Assembly: GCF_002127325.2 (NCBI RefSeq)
Contig: NC_035448.2
Location: 126,516,561-126,580,560 of the forward strand
Direction: 5' to 3'
Length of the DNA: 64,000 nucleotides
Origin: Helianthus annuus
Lineage: Eukaryota > Streptophyta > Magnoliopsida > Asterales > Asteraceae
The notes under the pieces are model-generated. The model was not told the DNA's origin, did not search any database, and saw only the letters and a list, made by a program, of their open reading frames with translations. Positions within the stretch are counted from its first letter, which is position 1; every line of letters starts with the position of its first letter. Below, piece by piece: positions 34,761 through 46,276 of this stretch. The translations under genes were made by a program, and so were the position numbers.

Positions 34761-36142
34761 CTAAAACACTCGAAAACTAAGTCGATCTCGAGAATTAGTA
34801 TTTATCCCGATTATAAGTGGGATCAAATAACCATAGTTTGGTTATTGTCAATCAAAACACCTTCTTAGAATCGTTTAGTTAACGATTCGGTAGAGCTCGG
34901 GCACGTAGTTTAGCAAAGTTTAAATTAGAAACTGATTCGTTTTTCCCTATTAGGAATACTATAGTTGCACGCTAGCTAATTCACATTCTTGGAATGACAC
35001 TACGGAATCACGCTAAGCTAGCTTTGCACAAAGACATCAAGGTGAGTTCATAACCCCCACTTTTTACTGTTTTTACATTTTTATAAATGTTTTCGGGGGT
35101 GGAAAGACATGCAAGTTTTTGCAAAAGTGAATAACTTTTCGATGAACGAAAACTCATATTTCTCAACTATGTTGCAAATGAATTTCAACGAACTTGAAAA
35201 GTTTACGAACGAATTATACTAAACACACCGGTTTTACAAAACGTGCATGATTTTCATGACTAGTGATGAGAATGTCCTAGTTACTACAACGGAACTGGGT
35301 TGGCCTGCGTACGAAAAACGAGACAACTCAGTGAGATCATGTCCCCCTTTTCTTTCAACGTTTCGGTTTACAACTTTCGGGGGAATACATGTTAAACTTA
35401 GGTATGATTAAGTTATGGAATGAACTCTTAGATCATGTGAGCATAGGCTGTAACTGAGGTGCCATTAATCCTTTTGAGGACCAAGGAACAAAGGTTAGAT
35501 CTAATGGGTACGGGCGAGCCCCACTCACGGTCCATGGGTAACCACTTAGAGTGCTGTTGTGTCCAGCGTCGAGAGTTCGACACTTAAATTGCCTACGCGG
35601 GTTGAGTACCTCCTATGTCGTCGCATATATTAATGTCCTCGCGAAACATTAATGATCAACATGTTCATAGACGCTTTACATACCAACTTACAACACTATA
35701 ACTTTCAAATGTTTTAATATTCATTTGACGCAAACTCATAATACATGTATTTACAAACTTTGATGATGTTTTCAACATATGTACAAGTAAGAGGACGAGT
35801 TGGTCCTGCTTACAAAGACTCTCGTGGGCTAGACTCACAACTTTCATATATCATGCCGAGAAAATGATTTTACTATGCTTTCTTTTAAACCGGTTATCAA
35901 AAAGATTTATTTTAAATCTTTTCAAAACAAACTATGAACTCGCTCAACTTTATGTTGACTTTTTCGCATGTTCTTTCTCAGGTTACATTTTCAAAATTAT
36001 GGCACGGTTGGAATAGGAGAACCGTATGGAGTCGAGTACTTAGTGGGCGTTCGCTTTTCTAGATGTCTTATCTTAACTGCTTCCTCTGTGCAATGAAGAT
36101 ACCGGTCCAGTCACGCCAGCTCTGATATTTCGGGGTGTGACG

Positions 36143-39100
36143 GCCCAGGCCCAACTCCACACCTGGCAACAATACCGGACAGCGATCGGCACAGGCCCAC
36201 ATAGCCGAAGTGGACCCACTTCAACCGACTCAGTTGGCTAGCGCAGTTGAGGCTCTCTCACTTGACCACGGCAACGATCAATGGAATTTTGATACAGGTG
36301 CTTCCTCTCATGTTACTTTTAATAAACATACACTAAATAATTTTTCCACGTCTGCTCCAATAGCGTCAATAATCGTTGGTAATGGCAATAGAGTTCCAGT
36401 TTTGGGTTCGGGATCTTCCACTTTAAATATTTCCTCCAAACCCTTACATTTAAAATCGGTTCTTTTTAATCCAAACATCGTCAAAAATTTAATTTCTGTG
36501 CGTCAATTCAACATTGATAATAATACTTCTATTGAGTTTGACCCGTTTGGATTTTCTGTGAAGGATTTCAAGGATGGCACGATCCTGAGTCGTCACAACA
36601 GTTCAAGTGACCTCTATCCGCTCACCCCGCCTGCTTCCGCTACTGCCTGCTTTGTCTCCTCCGTAGACTCTCCTCATTGGCACCACCGACTTGGACATCC
36701 GGGTCAACCAGTCATGGAGTCTCTACGATCCAAGCACTTTATTTCTTGCAATAAAATAAAATTTCCTTTACTTTGTCATTCATGTCAGTTATCTAAACAC
36801 AAGAAATTGCCTTTTTCTGATTCTGTATCCCACACTTTAATGCCTTTTGCTATGTTACACTGTGATTTGTGGACCTCCCCCATTATTAGCCATGCAGGAT
36901 ACAAGTATTATATGGTCATCACGGATGATTTTACCCACTACACTTGGGTTTATCCCCTAAAATTTAAATCAGAAACATTTTCCAAATTTACTCATTTTCA
37001 TCAATTTGTTTCCACACAGTTTCGCTTGCCAATTCAAACTTTTCAATGTGACATGGGGGGCGAGTTTGATAACACAAACTTTAAAAACTTCGCTACCAAA
37101 AACGGCATCCAACTCCGTTTTTCGTGCCCCCACACGTCACAACAAAATGGTAAAGCCAAACGTATGATTCGCCGTTTAAACGAAATCATGTTCACCCTCC
37201 TCACTCATGCCTCTCTCCCCTCCAATTTTTGGGTGGAGGCACTTCATACGGCTTCCTACCTACACAACATCCTACCCACCAAACTCCATAATAATACCGC
37301 TCCTCTATCTCTTCTATATCTCCATCAACCGTCATACGAACACCTTCGCGTGTTTGGTTGTTTATGTTACCCGAACACCTCATCCACTCGGCCACATAAA
37401 CTCACCCATCGGTCCGTTGCCTGTGTCTTCCTTGGATACCCGGCAAACTATCGTGGCTATAGATGCCTTGACGTGTCCACCGGTAAAACATATTTTTCAA
37501 GACATGTCACATTTGCAGAGGACATTTTTCCCTTTGCTAATCCACCCAAACCCGGTCCCTCTCACACTTTCCTCGATCCATCTCCTCTCATTTTCACTAA
37601 CCCACACTCCTTCACAGGCCCCACTACAAACAACAATGGCCCAGTTCTACCCAATCCCACTACTGTCTCTCCTAGCCCGCTTCCTTCAACCGTAGGCCCA
37701 CATCCTTCACGCACCGGCCCACTTCCAACATTCCCTACCCCTGATCCAAATAACCACCCACCCGACCCACCACAGCCACTCCAATCGCAACCCACGCCCG
37801 AACCAACACAACCCCTCCATCCACCACCCACACCCGCTCCCGCTCCCTCTCATCCTATGCAAACCCGTTCTCAATCGGGCATATTCAAACCCCGCACTCC
37901 TTTTTCTCTTCTTACCGAATCCTCTTCATCCATCTCTCCGCTTCCTAAATCTCACCTTGCCGCTCTCGCCGACCCAAACTGGAAACGCGCCATGGCTAAT
38001 GAGTATGAAGCTCTATTGGAAAATCACACGTGGGAACTTGTACCGAGGCCTACAAATGCACCCATAATTCGTTGTATGTGGCTATTCAAGCATAAGTTTA
38101 ATGCTGATGGATCACTCGAGCGACACAAAGCTAGACTCGTGGTAAACGGTAAGAGTCAAACTGTGGGCATCGATTGTGACGAGACATTTAGCCCAGTGGT
38201 TAAACCCACCACCATTCGGACTGTCCTTAGCTTAGCCGTCTCAAAAGGCTGGTCCATCAATCAGCTCGATGTTAAAAATGCCTTCTTACACGGCCACTTG
38301 AAGGAAACGGTGTACATGTTCCAACCGCCAGGGTTTACATCTACTTCCCACCCGAAATTTGTATGTAAACTTAACAGGTCGCTTTATGGTCTTAAACAAG
38401 CCCCTCGGGCTTGGTACCAACGGTTTGTAGGTTATCTTCTCAAGTGCGGTTTCAAGCGTAGTGTGTGTGACACTTCCCTGTTTGTTTATAAAAAGGGTGA
38501 TCAGATTGCATATCTACTATTATATGTTGACGATATAATCCTCACTGCATCTAGCAACACCCTATTACAGCAGGTTATCACCTCTTTAACTGCAGAATTC
38601 AAGATGACAGATCTTGGTTCGTTACATCATTTCCTTGGTATTTCGGTTCAGCGTTTCTCAGTCCACATATGCAGCAGATATTTTATCACGGGCAAACATG
38701 TCAAATTGTAAACCAGTTAGCACTCCTGTTGAGGTTGGCTCCAAATTGAGTGCCACTTCTGGCACCGAGTTTTCTGATGGAGCTCTGTATCGGAGTCTGG
38801 CCGGGGCTCTTCAATATCTTACCATTACTCGCCCTGATATTTCATATGCTGTCCAGCAGGTATGCCTTTTCATGCATGCACCCCGGGAGCCGCACTTTCA
38901 GTTCCTCAAACGCATCCTCCGGTATATTAAAGGTACACTTTCTCAGGGATTGCATATCACTCCCTCACGGTCCACCAAATTATTGGCTTACTCGGATGCG
39001 GATTGGGCCGGGTGTCCCGACTCCCGTCGCTCCACATCAGGTTATTGTGTTTACATGGGTGAAAACTTAATCTCGTGGTCCTCAAAAAGACAGCCCACTA

Positions 39101-39471
39101 TTTCCAGATCTAGTGCAGAGGCTGAATACAGGGGTGTTGCTAATACAGTGGCAGAGGTAAGTTGGGTTCGTAATTTACTACTTGAGCTTCATGTACCGGT
39201 TACCCAAGCTACACACGTTTATTGTGATAATATCTCGGCCGTATACCTTGCTGAAAATCCGGTTCAACACCAGCGTACGAAACATATTGAACTGGATATC
39301 CATTTTGTTCAAGAGAAGGTTCGCCTTGGCAATGTCAAAGTCCTACACGTCCCGGCCGATTATCAGTATGCTGACATATTTACCAAAGGCCTTCCCAAAC
39401 ATCTATTTCAGCGGTTTCGATCCAGTTTATGTCTCCGGTCTACTACGGCTCAAACTGCGGGGGCGTGTTAG
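36143..39471 (+). pseudogene. copia pol: protease, integrase, RT and RNase H, disabled
   Basis: Domains in order: protease (WNFDTGASSH near 36,282), GAG-pre-integrase (HWHHRLGHP, CHSCQLSK), integrase (CDLW, CDMGGEF, then QQNGKAKR near 37,140), RT (LDVKNAFLHG, LYGLKQAPRAWYQ, YVDD near 38,524) and RNase H (YSDADWAG, SSAEAEYRG, CDN, HIELDIHF). The first frame stops at 38,711. The proper frame continues as SQSTYAADILSRANMSNCKP after a shift near 38,655 and runs to 39,471. The third integrase catalytic residue, normally E in GKAE, is K (AAA, 37,158-37,160), consistent with one G-to-A change, and CDNGGEF has become CDMGGEF. RT and RNase H motifs are well preserved. Confidence 0.9.
39455..39465 (+). 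other. Polypurine tract of the copia element
   Basis: CTGCGGGGGCG lies directly before the 3' LTR. It is G-rich but interrupted by pyrimidines. Confidence 0.6.
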
Positions 39472-39643
39472 CCGATAATATTGACACAATATTATTGGCT
39501 TGATTTTTGTAAATATCTTTGTATATTGTTTTAGTTTTAGAAGATTGTGGTTTCCGTAGATAGTTCTGTAATTGGCTCAATTGTATAGTTATTTATACTC
39601 TCTGTAATCTCTTTTGTAAATCAAGGAATTACGTTCATTTACA
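39466..39643 (+). repeat. 3' LTR of the copia element
   Basis: 178 bp, TGTTAGCC to CATTTACA, followed by the target duplication CTCTA. The pol stop codon lies in its first six bases. Confidence 0.95.
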
Positions 39644-39648
39644 CTCTA

Positions 39649-40293
39649 AAGATAATATGAATATGTGAAAGTAAAGTAGATGCATGAAATACGTGTACGT
39701 GAAAAAAAAGTCATATTTACAAGTCTACAACGAGATCCAAAAACAAGGTCCAATGAACATCTTAACAAAAAGATGATTCACTGGTTAATCTCACGATTTT
39801 ATTGGAAACTAATTTTTATGATAATTTAAATTTCTTTTGTCAGACTAATTTTTATGATAATTTAAATTTCTTTTGTCAGAATTGTTATTTATAAAAGTTA
39901 TTAAGGCTATAGATGAGTGTGGTCATGACCTTCTATGTCAGCGTCATGTCACACACCTCTAATCCACTATTCAAAACCACTACCCTAAGGGTGTGGTCAT
40001 GACTCAAACCACTATCCCCTTATTTATTTTAATTTATGTTTGTCTAAAGGAAAAGGAAAGGAAAGAAAATCTTGGAAAATGGAAATAGGATCATGGTTGC
40101 CATGCTTTTATCCATGCGAACCATGGTGGACCAGGCACGAGGGTGGTGTAGCCTTCCATTTATGTTCCTACGTGACGAATCATGTTCTAACCATGACCCC
40201 CATACCCTTCAATGATTATAAATTGTAATTATCAGTAGTTAGTTACTACTAATGAACAGTTTATTTGTTCTACCAGTGGCAAATGACCATCAA
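39649..40293. other. Intergenic stretch
   Basis: No gene seen. It contains a perfect tandem duplication of a 36-bp unit (39,808-39,843 and 39,844-39,879, starting ACTAATTTTTATGAT). The 62-codon frame at 40,040 resembles no known family. Confidence 0.6.
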
Positions 40294-40330
40294 CTAGTAT
40301 TAAGGCCCTTGCGTTGAGGCGGGGGCGTAA
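40294..40330 (-). mobile_element. Candidate Helitron 3' terminus
   Basis: On the minus strand GCCCCCGCCTCAACGCAAGGGC (imperfect stem) is followed by TTAATA, CTAG and T. This matches hairpin plus CTRR-T. The body would run to higher coordinates (40,330 onward, CACACGCACGTTG-like sequence at 40,600). The 5' end was not found. Confidence 0.5.
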
Positions 40331-40992
40331 AACCATGCAAAGTAGCACCAATGTCACACCTACCACGACCTACACCTAAAAACTCGTAAAAACAAAATAA
40401 ATAGAAAAGGAGAAAAATAAAACCGAATGAAAAGAAAATGTAAAATCATTGAATCACGCACACCCATTGCGACATGTTAATGTGTAAAATTTAGGCTGAA
40501 ACGTAAAGCATATAAAAATACCTAACTCGATCTAAGATCCGCGTGTTGCGACGAACTTCTCAAATGGAAAAAATAGATGAAAAAAACTTTGAACCCCACA
40601 CGCACGTTGTGGTGTGTTAACTCGCAAAATTTTGAACAAAACGTAAAACAAAAAACTTGCGAAAGATGAAAACTATGGGGGCCAAAGTTGAAAGTAAAAA
40701 GGTGTTGGGGGTTAAATTGCAAAAAATGAAAAGCTTTGTGTTAAAAGTAGAAAACTAAAGGGGTTAAATTGCAAATATTAGATGTTTTGGGTTAGAGGTG
40801 AAAAATATTAAAAACTTTTTTGAAGTACTCCCTAAACATAGTGTACAATAACATGAAACATACAAATGTTGTTAATTTATAGTTTGGAAATAGTAATTGA
40901 CCATTAGTGGTAACTTGTAGTTTGCAATAACTTTTTTTTAACTAAAATCACCACACCTTCCCTTTGTATAATTTGAACCCACAACTCCTTAG

Positions 40993-42980
40993 TTGAGGAA
41001 TACACCAATTTACTTCCAGCTGTCAACCACAAACCCAAACCTGAACCAAACCCACTCGAGTTCGAACATCGGTGTTCGACAATTTCAACAACCTGTTTAT
41101 GCACCATTCCAAAACCCAAACTTAATATTACATTGTCCCATGATCCCAAACCCACCCGCATCCAGTCGTTGGTATTGGACAACTTCAAAAACCCCGTTCT
41201 CAACCATTCCAGAACTTAAACTTCGGGTTTCAACGATATCAGCAGTTTCTTCAAGCAGCACATTTTCAACAAAGTCAAGGGACAGATTTGAACAATCTAG
41301 TTTTGCATTGTTCACATAGTTTCATACCCTTCAGACACTCAGTCGTCGGGGGAGGTTGACCCCATCTCCTGTTTCCACTTTGCCGTCTAGAAAGAAAAAT
41401 GTGAAACAAGTAGTCTAGTCATCCTTTTAAGCGAAAGGCCACAAAAAAATATTGGTCTGTAGCCAAAGAAGAAATTTTAGCTAGTGTGCTTATTCACATC
41501 TCTATCGCACTAACAACAACAAAAAAGCAGTGCTTTTTGGGCTTGTGTCCATAATTATTTCTGTAACGAAACTGGTTTTACAACTCGATCTGCCGACGGT
41601 GTCACATGATAACAACTCTAGTTAACAAGTTTCATTAGGTTATCAATTCCACAACCAGTCGCAACACGAGAAACGATTGGTCTGACAATCATCCAGTTAT
41701 GATCCCTATAAGAAAAAGTACATTGAATATTGTCAAAAACGTGCCAAAATGGCACCACTAGTACACATCTTATTTTTTTTTTTTGAGGCGGATATAGGAA
41801 ATCGTTTTTGAAGTGGTTTAAAAAACCCGTCTCAAAAATCTTATTCAAAATCAAAAGTCACTTCAAAAAATGGAAACCGCTTCCAAAAAATTCTAAAAAA
41901 GAGAAGTTTGAAAGCTTTTTGAAGTTGCGCTTATTCAGTCGCTTCAAAATCTAAAAAATCTAAAAATGGAAAGTTTGATAGCTTTTTGAAGTTGCGCCTA
42001 TTCAGCCGCTTCAAAAGATAGTATTATTAGCACTAGGTTATTTAGGGGAAGCCTCCAAAAACCTATTCCAACACCACTCCATAAACCTTCCTTTTTATAA
42101 GCTTTAGATTGATAAAGGTGTCAAGCCATGTAAAGGGAGGTACTAACGGAGGAGCGACATACCCAAAGGAGTAACTACCACCACCCCCATAACCGCCCTC
42201 AACAACCTTACGATTTAACCTACCCCGGGGGACTCTTCCCCTGGTAAATCAAATCAATAAGATAAACTGCATTAAAAACAAGAATTTGTTTAAGGTCAAA
42301 TTTTTCAATTTTCAAACTTAAAATTGTTTTGTTAGGTTATATGGTGTGCCAATCGATATAAAGGTGGAAAAGTATCACGAGTTGCCAACAAACCACATCC
42401 AAAATCCTCCTTGGTCGATACGTTCTCCGCCATCTTCGCAACCTCAAAACCCTAAATCTGTTGATTCGCTATCAGGTCGGTGGTGTACTTGGTGATGGTA
42501 ATCCGTGGTGTGAGTGACAGTGACGGTGATGTTTAGGGTTATGGGTGGATGTCGATGGCCAATGGTCTGCTCCCACGCTATTGGCTCTGTTTTTTCTATT
42601 GTGTTTTTGTACTTTTTAGAGCCTTTTTTTGTCAAACCGCTAGCATTTTGAATTTTTGAAGCATTTAATTTTTGGAGTGGTCCAAAACCGCTTCAAAAAT
42701 TCTATTTCACGCATAAAAAAACCCCTTTTGAACTAGTGCATGAACTGCCCCCTTGTAACCATAGAGGACTGATACATCAACTTCGGGCGACTATAGCACA
42801 TCCGCTTCCAACACACACATAGTCGACATCAATCTCTACGCTAATGACACTTCGACCTCGATTGAGGATTTTGGGATCAATCTCGGGGAGGAATTTCAAG
42901 AATTGCCTTGTCCAACCGTCCAAAGGAAGTCAAAGTCAAATGTGAAGACAAAATCCGGAGTGACACCAGAACCTATGGTT
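40993..42980 (+). pseudogene. Decayed SANT/Myb-like gene (plant GST-T3-like / PIF ORF1-like family), split by a CACTA element
   Basis: An N-terminal N/Q/P-rich part (PNLNQTHSSSNIGVRQFQQP, VYAPFQNPN) leads into a broken SANT-like segment. YWSVAKEEILAS and FWACVHNYFCNETGFTTRSA (about 41,530-41,605) resemble the W-containing helices of the plant Myb/SANT-like family, often annotated as glutathione S-transferase T3-like and related to ORF1 of PIF/Harbinger transposons. NKFH, NIVKNVPKWHH and, after the CACTA insertion, DFGINLGEEFQELPCP and KSKSNVKTKS follow. Frames shift several times with in-frame stops, so it is dead. The family assignment rests on motif order recognised by eye. Confidence 0.5.
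41756..42738. mobile_element. Non-autonomous CACTA-type element
   Basis: It starts CACTAGTA and ends with the reverse complement of CACTAGTTCAAAAGGGG. Subterminal GCTTCAAAA and TTTTTGAAGC motifs occur in both orientations near the ends (41,860-42,020 and 42,650-42,700), typical of CACTA elements. The 3-bp flanks are CAC and CAT, so the target duplication is imperfect. It interrupts the SANT/Myb-like pseudogene and has no transposase. Confidence 0.65.
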
Positions 42981-43056
42981 TGTTGTTGTAGATGCTCTAA
43001 ATGCTCATGGCTTTTTTGTGGTCTAATAATTTTGATGATTTCCTTCCACAAATATA

Positions 43057-43358
43057 GGTAGCGTTCGTTTCATGGAATGGAATGGAATTAGGAAGTTTTT
43101 CTTTGTAAAATTGATCTTGGTTGGGGGAGGGAGGAATTTGAAATCCTTCACTCTAATGAAATTTGTGACTATTTCAACATTCCATTCCATTCCTTCATTA
43201 GAGTGAAGGATTTCTAAGGAATGTTGAAATAGTCACAAATTTCATTGATTAAAGAAACTCATGGGATTTCAAATTCCTCCCTCCCCCAACCAAGATCAAT
43301 TTTACAAAGAAAAACTTCCTAATTCCATTCCATTCCATTCCATGAAACGAACGCTACC
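43057..43358. mobile_element. Foldback MITE, nearly perfect palindrome
   Basis: The ends are GGTAGCGTTCGTTTCATGG and its exact reverse complement. Most of the 302 bp pair, including the AAAACTTCCTAATTCCA and AGTCACAAATTTCAT blocks. ATA is found on both sides and may be the target duplication. It does not code. Confidence 0.85.
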
Positions 43359-43465
43359 ATAGTGCATTCAAATCTCTACATGTGCAGATTGATTAAGTGG
43401 TATGTCGAGTAAAATTTGTTGTAAAAAAACCTTTACCCCATAAATATCTTCGAAAAGCAGGTATA

Positions 43466-43592
43466 ATTTTTTTTTTTGAAAGATTAATTTCTTTAATCCA
43501 TGTCGTCTGTGAGACTTGAACTTAAGACCTTCCCATTCCCAACTTAGGTGTTTTAAAGACTTTGCATTTGCCAATAGACTACCACCCCATTG
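43466..43592 (-). mobile_element. tRNA-derived SINE, minus strand
   Basis: The reverse complement shows GGTGGTAGTCTATTGGCAAA, then AGGTCTTAAGTTCAAGTCTC (B-box-like) and a terminal A-run. It is the same family as 27,588-27,705. Confidence 0.65.
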
Positions 43593-44004
43593 GTAAAAGC
43601 AAGTATAATTTGATAAATTATGAAAAACTTATATAAGCATTTTCTTTGAAAGTATATTTAAATTCAAAATATTTAAATAGAAAAGACGATTTGTATAGAA
43701 TCTTGTCAAAATCAAACTTGATGATACATCTGTTTTCCTCTATTTTGTGAGGAAATCTTTATTAAATAACTAATATATTCGGTTGGATCTTGTACAAGAC
43801 AACAATTTCATACGAAGCATACGTGAGAATTAGAGAAGGACAAGTGTCCTTAGCTTGAAGGGTAATTTAGTCCTTTCTCACTTAGATAACTCCCCCTTGA
43901 TTTTCAAACGGTTATAACTTTTTCATACGGTTATTATTTTTTTAAATTACACCGTATTAACGAGCATTTCATTCTCTTTAATTGGAGCAACCTATTGCTA
44001 TAAT
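43593..44004. other. AT-rich stretch without a gene
   Basis: No coding or repeat signature beyond AT-rich sequence. Confidence 0.5.
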
Positions 44005-44379
44005 TTTCTTAAAAAATTACATGATTTTGAATACCCATTAGTTCATTACGTGATTACGTGATTTTGAATACCCAGGACATGACTACGTGATTTTGAATAC
44101 CCATTACGTGATAACACATTCAACATAAATAATTACGTGATTAAACATTTAATGTAAATCCATTACATGATTACACATTCAATATGATTTATTATAACTA
44201 ATGTTATTACAATTATGCTTGTAACGTAATCACGCAGTGTGGTCTCACATAAAATATAGTATAATGAAATCACGTAATCACAAAATGGGTATTCAAAATC
44301 ATGTAGTCACATAATAATACATAGTCAACTATTGTTACTTAATTACGTAATTACTTAGTGTAGTTTCACATACTATAAT
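44005..44379. repeat. ACGTGATTTTGAATACCCA repeats in both orientations
   Basis: Several direct copies of TACGTGATTTTGAATACCCA (44,020-44,115) face inverted copies (TGGGTATTCAAAATCATGTA near 44,285). It is probably a degraded foldback element. The solo LTR at 44,380 interrupts its right side. Confidence 0.6.
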
Positions 44380-45270
44380 TGAAGGGGTATGGTCCCAAAA
44401 AGCCGCACCGACCAATCAGGTCACGCGCAAGACCATACTCCTACTACATTACTCTGACAACTTACTAGACCCCGCGCCGACTAGTTAGGTAAAACCTAGG
44501 TCGCGCACGAGGCCCAAGCAAAGTTAAAGCTCAGATTCCACACTTAGCATCCTGGATGAAAACCCTCACTCCCTGGACCTTGCGCCGGCTATATGGGTTT
44601 GCCTCAGAGGCCGCACGGGGACAGAAGCGCGGGTCCTTCCTGGACAATACAAAAGGTACGAGTGGCAGAGAAATGGGCCAATCAGCGTCCAACAAGCTGT
44701 ATTCTATCGTGCTCCACAATTAGCAATCGTGCAGGAGACAAGAAGGTACACAAGGACGCCTACGTGGCCCCAATCACTGTGCAACCACATCTGCTCCATG
44801 ATCTCCACTCACCTACTGATGTCAGAGAGACAACAAGGATGACAGCCAGGACACGTGGCTTCACTCAGTGTGCGCCAGCTCCATTTCCTTCTAGAAACGG
44901 TAAGGGCCATGACAGAAGGGACAAGAAGGATATTCCTTGTTGTCGACTCCAGACCCAAGGCCCATCAGCCCATCTCCTTCTACACTACTCCAGCTATAAA
45001 TAGGGACCTTCATGTACAGGTTAATTCTATTCTGTTCTCTGCTCTCTCACTACTAATCACACACTTATTTCCTCAAAACACATACTTGTTCTCACGCCGG
45101 AGAGTGGTTAAGAGGAGAACCCCCTATCCCCTCCTCTTAACGAGCTTAACGGGGTGTTTAGTGTTTTGTAGGAAGATTAAGGCGTCAGCTCAGGAAGTAT
45201 TAAGAAGATTAACCATTATTGTCGAAACATAAGCCCAAACTAATCACCAGATTAGTTCGGTGTTTCTTCA
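44380..45270 (+). mobile_element. Solo LTR with perfect 5-bp TSD ATAAT
   Basis: It starts TGAAGGGGTATGG, ends GTGTTTCTTCA and is flanked by ATAAT (44,375-44,379 and 45,271-45,275). Removing it and one ATAAT restores ACTATAATGAAATCACGTAA, which repeats the sequence near 44,258. CTATAAATAG (44,994-45,003) is a likely LTR TATA box. There is no PBS or coding region. The open frames at 44,593-45,232 are within the LTR and resemble no family. Confidence 0.85.
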
Positions 45271-45275
45271 ATAAT

Positions 45276-46276
45276 GAAATCACGTAATCCAGTGGCGAAC
45301 CTAATTTTTTTTTCCAAGGGGGCGTAAATTTTTTAAGAGTCTGTCTATTGCTATATAATAACTTTTTTCAGTCCAGGTTGGGTCGGATCCAGGGCGTAAA
45401 GTCTTTCCATGATTCTCATTCAAGTTAATAACTATCACATATTTAGTATTTAATACGGATTTCACATAATCACATTGATGATTGTACTCAATTATAACTC
45501 ACATGGCATTAACTACTAAATAATAAAAAAGAACTATGTGATACAATTCGAGTTGATATGTAAATCTCTTAAGATAACATATCTTGAAATTATTGTAAAA
45601 CAACTTCATTTTAGCACTTGTAATAACGTTTCTTGACACGACACAACAAAAAACAGTTGGCTTTATGTAAACAACGACTTTTCGTTATGTATTTTCACCT
45701 CATTTCCTCTCAAATACTTTTTTTTAACGCCACCTCCTCTAGAATACTAAACAAGTAATAATTTATTAATTTAATCAAGACAACCAACAATATCATTTAT
45801 ATACATAACTTTCTCCAAGTGTTATTGGTATTTAATGGTTGCATGAAACATTAGAGTCTGGTTAGTATATTTTTATCAACATATCTTTAAAAAATTTATA
45901 TTTATGATAAAGTGTGACAAATAAATATATAGATGTATGTTAATCATGTAAACTTATTATGATAATAAAATAATCTAACAAATCTAATAAGAGTAAAAGT
46001 CAAAACTCATACATAAATACTAAATTATGTTAGCATACAATAAATAAAATATAGAGATACTTAAAAGAATCAAAATATAGCAAATAAGATAATTAACCTA
46101 AGGGATCTACAATCCTCCTGCATTTAATGTAAAAGGACCCGGTGAATACTGTTTTGTCTTTTAATGAAGAAAAGTAAAAAGTATAAAATATATATATAAT
46201 CAAATCTTTGGCAAGTGGGTCTTCTTAAAAAGCAGGACAACCCAAAACCATCGTCTTCCTTGTCTTCTCTGTTTAG
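45276..46276. other. AT-rich stretch without a gene
   Basis: CAGTGGCGAACC near 45,290 resembles a small transposon terminus, but no partner end was found. Otherwise nothing recognisable. Confidence 0.5.

Larger units (their letters stand above)
32277..36142 (+). mobile_element. Solo LTR inside the copia element, TSD GCCCA
   Basis: It starts TGTGACAACCCGC and ends TTTCGGGGTGTGACG, flanked by GCCCA (32,272-32,276 and 36,143-36,147). The copia gag-pol frame resumes directly after it. Its 3.9 kb contains no PBS, gag or pol, so it is a recombined solo LTR, probably of a Tekay-like Ty3/gypsy element. The last dinucleotide is CG where CA is usual. Inside are a TTTAAA-type promoter and C/T-rich leader near 33,045-33,150, a GGTCAA repeat block and a TA microsatellite. 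Confidence 0.85.
31062..39643 (+). mobile_element. Ty1/copia retrotransposon, TSD CTCTA, interrupted by a solo LTR
   Basis: The two 178-bp LTRs (31,062-31,239 and 39,466-39,643) differ at one base by eye, and CTCTA flanks the whole element (31,057-31,061 and 39,644-39,648). A PBS, gag, protease, integrase, RT, RNase H and polypurine tract follow in copia order. About 4.7 kb remains when the inserted solo LTR (32,277-36,142) is excluded. Short LTRs and this size fit the Ale/Retrofit group (inference). It is disabled by frameshifts in gag and RT, a changed integrase residue and the insertion. Confidence 0.93.

Noticed and set aside
37201..37831. Minus-strand Gly-rich and other frames across the copia pol
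   Set aside because: Shadows of the pol coding frame, whose domains are clear on the plus strand.
40925..40992. Possible minus-strand SINE (GGGTTCAAATTA and an A-run)
   Set aside because: A B-box-like string is present but no convincing A box or body, so it is too weak to list.
44593..45232. Frames of 136 and 125 codons
   Set aside because: They lie within a solo LTR with exact target duplication, with no recognisable domain.
45290..45420. CAGTGGCGAACC as a transposon end
   Set aside because: No matching inverted end or target duplication could be found.
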